Source: Massilia sp. PDC64 (GTDB lineage Bacteria; Pseudomonadota; Gammaproteobacteria; Burkholderiales; Burkholderiaceae_D). Taken from it: a stretch of DNA of 64,000 nt. Numbering within the stretch: position 1 is the first letter of the stretch; each line of letters begins with the position of its first letter. Positions 60,299 through 64,000 of this stretch are shown piece after piece. Location: contig NZ_FMZS01000007.1 of the NCBI RefSeq assembly GCF_900101265.1, positions 186,001 to 250,000 of the forward strand, written 5' to 3'. The notes under the pieces were generated by a model. The model made no database searches and had not been told where the DNA came from. It worked only from the letters and a program-made list of their open reading frames with translations. Position numbers and translations under genes: made by a program.

Positions 60299-61906
60299 AT
60301 GCCCCAGATCGACACGAAACTCAACCCGCGCAGCGAAGATTTCAAAGCCAACGCCGCCGCCATGCAAACCCTCGTCGACGACTTGCGCGCCAAGGTGGCG
60401 CAGGTCGCCAAGGGAGGCGGCGAGGCCGCGTGTGCCAAGCACGTCGCACGCGGCAAGTTGCTGCCGCGCGAGCGCGTGCAGATGCTCCTCGATCCGGGCA
60501 CGCCTTTCCTCGAATTCTCCCAGCTGGCCGCGTACGCCATGTACGACGATGCGGCGCCGTCCGCGGGCATCATCACGGGCATCGGCCGCGTCGCGGGCCA
60601 GGAATGCGTGATCGTCTGTAACGATGCCACCGTCAAGGGCGGCACGTATTACCCGATGACGGTGAAAAAACACCTGCGTGCGCAGGAGATCGCCGAGCAG
60701 AACAACCTGCCCTGCATCTACCTCGTCGACTCGGGCGGCGCCAACCTGCCGAACCAGGACGACGTGTTCCCCGACCGCGACCACTTCGGCCGCATCTTCT
60801 ATAACCAGGCGAACCTGTCCGCGAAAGGCATTCCGCAGATCGCCGTCGTGATGGGCTCCTGCACGGCCGGCGGCGCGTACGTGCCGGCGATGAGCGACGA
60901 ATCCATCATCGTCAAGGAACAGGGCACGATCTTCCTGGGCGGTCCGCCGCTCGTGAAGGCGGCGACGGGCGAAGTCGTCACGGCCGAGGACCTCGGCGGC
61001 GGCGACGTGCATACGCGGCTGTCCGGCGTGGCGGACCACTTGGCGCAGAACGACACGCACGCGCTGGCCCTCGCACGCACGATCGTGTCGAACCTGAACC
61101 GCACCAAGCCGCAGCAGGGCGCGCTGCGCGAAAGCGCCGAACCGAAATACGCGCCGGAAGAACTGTACGGCGTCATTCCCGTCGATACCCGCAAGCCGTT
61201 CGACGTGCGCGAAGTGATCGCCCGCATCGTCGACGGCAGCGAGTTCGACGAGTTCAAGGCGCGCTACGGCACGACGCTCGTCTGCGGCTTCGCCCACATC
61301 TTCGGCATGAAGGTCGGGATCATCGCCAACAACGGCATCCTGTTCTCGGAGTCGGCACTGAAAGGCACGCACTTCATCGAGCTGTGCTGCCAGCGCAAGA
61401 TCCCGCTCGTCTTCCTGCAGAACATCACCGGCTTCATGGTCGGCCGCAAGTACGAAAACGAAGGCATCGCCCGCAACGGCGCGAAGATGGTGACCGCCGT
61501 CGCGACGGCGTCCGTGCCCAAGTTCACCGTGATCATCGGCGGCTCGTTCGGCGCCGGGAACTACGGCATGTGCGGCCGCGCGTTCTCGCCGCGCTTCCTG
61601 TGGATGTGGCCCAATGCGCGCATCTCCGTGATGGGCGGCGACCAGGCGGCGTCCGTGCTGGCGACCGTCAAGCGCGACGGCATCGAGGCGAAGGGCGGAC
61701 AGTGGAGTGCGGAGGAAGAAGCCGCGTTCAAGCAGCCGATCAAGGAACAGTACGAACACCAGGGCCACCCGTATTACGCCACCGCGCGCCTGTGGGACGA
61801 TGGCGTGATCGACCCGGCCGACACGCGCATGGTGCTGGGCCTGGGTCTCTCGGCCGCGCTGAACGCGCCGATCGAGGACACGAAGTTCGGCGTGTTCCGC
61901 ATGTGA
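60299..61906 (+). CDS. liuB: Methylcrotonyl-CoA carboxylase carboxyltransferase (beta) subunit
   Basis: 535-aa carboxyltransferase subunit of 3-methylcrotonyl-CoA carboxylase, the biotin-dependent fourth step of leucine breakdown. Crotonase-like fold duplicated: N-domain CNDATVKGGTYYPMTVKKHLRAQEIA, LVDSGGANLPNQDDVFPDRDHFGRIFYNQA, VMGSCTAGGAYVPAMSDE; C-domain FLQNITGFMVGRKYENEGIARNGAK and GGSFGAGNYGMCGRAFSPRFLW. The motif set is that of MCC rather than propionyl-CoA carboxylase. GGAGAC precedes ATG 60299. A LiuR-type operator lies 209 bp upstream; liuC starts 10 bp after the stop. Confidence 0.95.
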   Translation: MPQIDTKLNPRSEDFKANAAAMQTLVDDLRAKVAQVAKGGGEAACAKHVARGKLLPRERVQMLLDPGTPFLEFSQLAAYAMYDDAAPSAGIITGIGRVAGQECVIVCNDATVKGGTYYPMTVKKHLRAQEIAEQNNLPCIYLVDSGGANLPNQDDVFPDRDHFGRIFYNQANLSAKGIPQIAVVMGSCTAGGAYVPAMSDESIIVKEQGTIFLGGPPLVKAATGEVVTAEDLGGGDVHTRLSGVADHLAQNDTHALALARTIVSNLNRTKPQQGALRESAEPKYAPEELYGVIPVDTRKPFDVREVIARIVDGSEFDEFKARYGTTLVCGFAHIFGMKVGIIANNGILFSESALKGTHFIELCCQRKIPLVFLQNITGFMVGRKYENEGIARNGAKMVTAVATASVPKFTVIIGGSFGAGNYGMCGRAFSPRFLWMWPNARISVMGGDQAASVLATVKRDGIEAKGGQWSAEEEAAFKQPIKEQYEHQGHPYYATARLWDDGVIDPADTRMVLGLGLSAALNAPIEDTKFGVFRM

Positions 61907-61916
61907 GGAGACGGAC

Positions 61917-62702
61917 ATGGACTATCAAACGCTGACTGTCACCATCCTTGATCGCATCGGCCACGTCACGCTGAACCGCCCGGAACTGCGCAACGCGTTC
62001 AACGAACAAAGCATCGCGGAACTGGCCCTCGCCTTCGACGAGCTGGGACGCAATGAGCTCGTGCGCGCCATCGTGCTCGGCGCGAACGGCCCCGCGTTCT
62101 GCGCCGGCGCGGACCTGAACTGGATGAAGAAGATGGCCGGTTATTCGGACAGCGAAAACCGCGCCGATGCCATGCGCCTCGCCGACATGCTGCGCACGAT
62201 TTATGTCTGCCCGAAGCCCGTCGTGGCGAAGGTGCAGGGCGATTGCTACGCCGGCGGCATGGGCCTCGTGGCCGCGTGCGACGTGGTCGTGGCCGTCGAC
62301 ACGGCGAACTTCTGCCTGTCCGAAGTGAAGCTCGGGCTGATCCCCGCGACAATCTCGCCGTACGTGATCAAGGCGATGGGCGAGCAAGCGGCGCGCCGGT
62401 ACTTCCTCACCGCCGAACGCTTCGATGCGAAGGAAGCCCACCGCATCGGCTTCGTGCACGAGATCGTGCCGGCCGCGGACCTCGACACGAAGGTCGCGGG
62501 CATCGTGCAGGCGCTGGCCAACAACAGCCCGAACGCCGTGCGCGAAGCGAAGACGCTCGTGCGCGAGATCGCCGGCGAGCCCGTGACGGAAGCGCTGCTG
62601 GAAGACACGGCGAGCCGCATCGCGGGCATCCGCGCGTCGCTCGAAGGGCGCGAGGGCGTCGCCTCATTTCTCGAAAAACGCCGGCCTTCGTGGCTGGACT
62701 AG
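61917..62702 (+). CDS. liuC: Methylglutaconyl-CoA hydratase
   Basis: 261-aa crotonase-family hydratase. Oxyanion-hole segments GPAFCAGADLNWMKKMAGYS and GDCYAGGMGLVAACDVVVA, and the catalytic Glu region FCLSEVKLGLIPATISPYVI. The ADLNWMKKMA block is typical of methylglutaconyl-CoA hydratase. Lies 10 bp after liuB and 21 bp before bioA, so one transcript is likely. No liuD or liuE is visible before the window ends. Confidence 0.93.
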   Translation: MDYQTLTVTILDRIGHVTLNRPELRNAFNEQSIAELALAFDELGRNELVRAIVLGANGPAFCAGADLNWMKKMAGYSDSENRADAMRLADMLRTIYVCPKPVVAKVQGDCYAGGMGLVAACDVVVAVDTANFCLSEVKLGLIPATISPYVIKAMGEQAARRYFLTAERFDAKEAHRIGFVHEIVPAADLDTKVAGIVQALANNSPNAVREAKTLVREIAGEPVTEALLEDTASRIAGIRASLEGREGVASFLEKRRPSWLD

Positions 62703-62723
62703 CTAGACCAAACAGGACGTAGA

Positions 62724-64000
62724 TTGAAACCCACCACCACCTCCTCCGACTGGATCGCGCGCAGCCTGCGCAGCGTCTGGCATCCATGCACGCAAATGCA
62801 GCACCACGAAGAGGTGCCGCTGATCGCCGTCAGCCACGCCAAGGGGCCGTGGCTGTACGACCATGAAGGCCGGAGATATTTGGACGGCATCAGCTCGTGG
62901 TGGGTCAACCTGTTCGGCCACGCCAACCCGCGCATCAACGCGGCATTAAAGGACCAGCTGGACAAGCTGGAACACGCGATGCTCGCCGGTTTCACGCATG
63001 AACCGGTGATCGAGTTGTCGGAGCAGCTGGCCGCATTGACGGGCCATCAGCTGGGTCACGCGTTCTATGCGTCGGACGGCGCGTCGGCCGTCGAGATCGC
63101 GCTCAAGATGAGTTTTCATTACTGGCGCAACGCGGGCTATGCGGACAAGCAGGAATTCGTTTGCCTGCAGGGTTCCTACCACGGCGAGACCGTGGGCGCG
63201 CTGGGCGTGACGGACGTCGCGCTGTTCAAGGATGCCTACGGCCCGCTGCTGCGCACGGCGCGCACCGTAGCGTCGCCGGATGCGCGCAATGCCGTCGACG
63301 GCGAATCCGCGCAGGACGTCGCGCTGCGTGCGGCGAAGGATGTCGAGGCGCTGTTCGCGGAACGCGCGGACCACATCGCCGCCATCATCGTCGAACCGCT
63401 CGTGCAGTGCGCGACGGGCATGGCGATGCACGACCCGCTGTACCTGCAGCGCCTGCGCGAGCTGTGCGACAAGTACCACGTGCACCTGATCGCCGACGAG
63501 ATCGCGGTCGGGTGCGGGCGCACCGGCACGTTCTTCGCGTGCGAGCAGGCCGCGATCTGGCCGGACTTCATGTGCCTGTCGAAAGGCATCAGCGGCGGCT
63601 ATCTGCCGCTGTCGCTCGTCCTCACCACGGACAAGGTCTACGAGGCGTTCTACAGCGAGGACATCACGCGCGGCTTCCTGCACTCGCACTCGTACACGGG
63701 CAATGCGCTGGCCTGCCGCGCCGCGCTGGCGACCTTGCAGATCTTCCAGGACGACGATGTCCTGAACAGGAACCGCGAAACGGCCACGCGCCTGATGGTG
63801 GAACTGGCGCCCCTGCTGGACCACCAACGTGTGACGAACTTCCGCCAGCGCGGCATGATCCTCGCGTTCGATGCGGTGGAGCCTGACACGCAGCGCGCAT
63901 CGACCTTCGCGCGCCGCTTCTTCACGAGCGCCGTGGAAAACGAATTGCTGCTGCGCCCCATCGGCCGCACCGTGTACCTGATGCCGCCGTACGTGCTGGA
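62724..64000 (+). CDS. bioA: Adenosylmethionine-8-amino-7-oxononanoate aminotransferase, partial
   Basis: PLP-dependent class III aminotransferase of biotin synthesis, converting KAPA to DAPA with S-adenosylmethionine as amino donor. About 425 of ~440 residues are present; the end lies beyond 64000. Family marks: WHPCTQMQ at the start, DGISSWWVNLFGHANPRIN, GSYHGETVGALGVTD, IADEIAVGCGRTGTFFACE, PLP-Lys in FMCLSKGISGGYLPLS and HSHSYTGNALACRAAL. I chose TTG 62724, with AGGA 6 bp upstream (MKPTTTSSDWIARSL); no ATG fits. Unusual position: behind liuC. Confidence 0.93.
   Translation, partial: MKPTTTSSDWIARSLRSVWHPCTQMQHHEEVPLIAVSHAKGPWLYDHEGRRYLDGISSWWVNLFGHANPRINAALKDQLDKLEHAMLAGFTHEPVIELSEQLAALTGHQLGHAFYASDGASAVEIALKMSFHYWRNAGYADKQEFVCLQGSYHGETVGALGVTDVALFKDAYGPLLRTARTVASPDARNAVDGESAQDVALRAAKDVEALFAERADHIAAIIVEPLVQCATGMAMHDPLYLQRLRELCDKYHVHLIADEIAVGCGRTGTFFACEQAAIWPDFMCLSKGISGGYLPLSLVLTTDKVYEAFYSEDITRGFLHSHSYTGNALACRAALATLQIFQDDDVLNRNRETATRLMVELAPLLDHQRVTNFRQRGMILAFDAVEPDTQRASTFARRFFTSAVENELLLRPIGRTVYLMPPYVL

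Overview
The window is high-GC proteobacterial chromosome. Gene content (ubiX-grxD, aceK, a LiuR-type leucine regulon, many LysR and MarR regulators, TonB receptor, REP-associated transposase) suggests a betaproteobacterium of the Oxalobacteraceae (Massilia/Telluria group). That placement is inference from gene style, not from a marker gene. I saw no rRNA, tRNA, CRISPR array or prophage.

Layout. 1-3.9 kb: 5' part of gltB (runs off the left edge). 3.9-5.0 kb: a REP-associated tyrosine transposase with a pair of facing REP hairpins, bracketed by GGGGACA/TGTCCCC repeats. 5.0-17.3 kb: a soluble PAS histidine kinase with its response regulator, a SNF2 helicase, a LysR/SDR/pirin group, tex, grxD-ubiX, a small unknown ORF and an XRE regulator. 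17.6-27.2 kb: MBL hydrolase, LiuR-type MerR regulator with isovaleryl-CoA dehydrogenase, aceK-thiolase, SDR, acyl-CoA dehydrogenase, GNAT and an exported MORN/TonB-C protein. 27.2-36.9 kb: a dense run of oxidoreductases, a thiolase and a thioesterase, nearly all paired with LysR or MarR regulators. 36.9-45.8 kb: LD-carboxypeptidase, TonB receptor, solitary peptide-binding protein, fused SpmA-SpmB membrane protein and DacB. 46.6-57.9 kb: a peptidoglycan-salvage cluster. Eight minus-strand genes with tiny gaps or overlaps (murQ, AmpG-like permease, NagX-like, DigH-like glycosidase, sugar kinase, AmiD-like amidase, LysR, DdpX-like D-Ala-D-Ala dipeptidase) face a serine hydrolase and a D-amino-acid dehydrogenase. 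57.9-59.8 kb: an AT-richer island with an immunity-like orphan and a frameshifted SMI1/KNR4 gene, bracketed by GGGGTCAGAG/CTCTGACCCC. 59.8-64 kb: YchJ-like gene, liuB, liuC and bioA (runs off the right edge).

How it fits together. Three near-identical palindromic operators (before liuR, between liuR and liuA, and inside the ychJ-like gene upstream of liuB) tie two leucine-catabolism segments about 40 kb apart to one regulator. bioA follows liuC by about 20 bp, so biotin synthesis may be co-expressed with the biotin-dependent carboxylase. The 46.6-57.9 kb cluster encodes a plausible path from cell-wall fragments to GlcNAc-6-P and pyruvate: amidase, glycosidase, importer, sugar kinase, etherase, D-Ala-D-Ala dipeptidase, D-Ala oxidation. 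It is the most system-like unit in the window.
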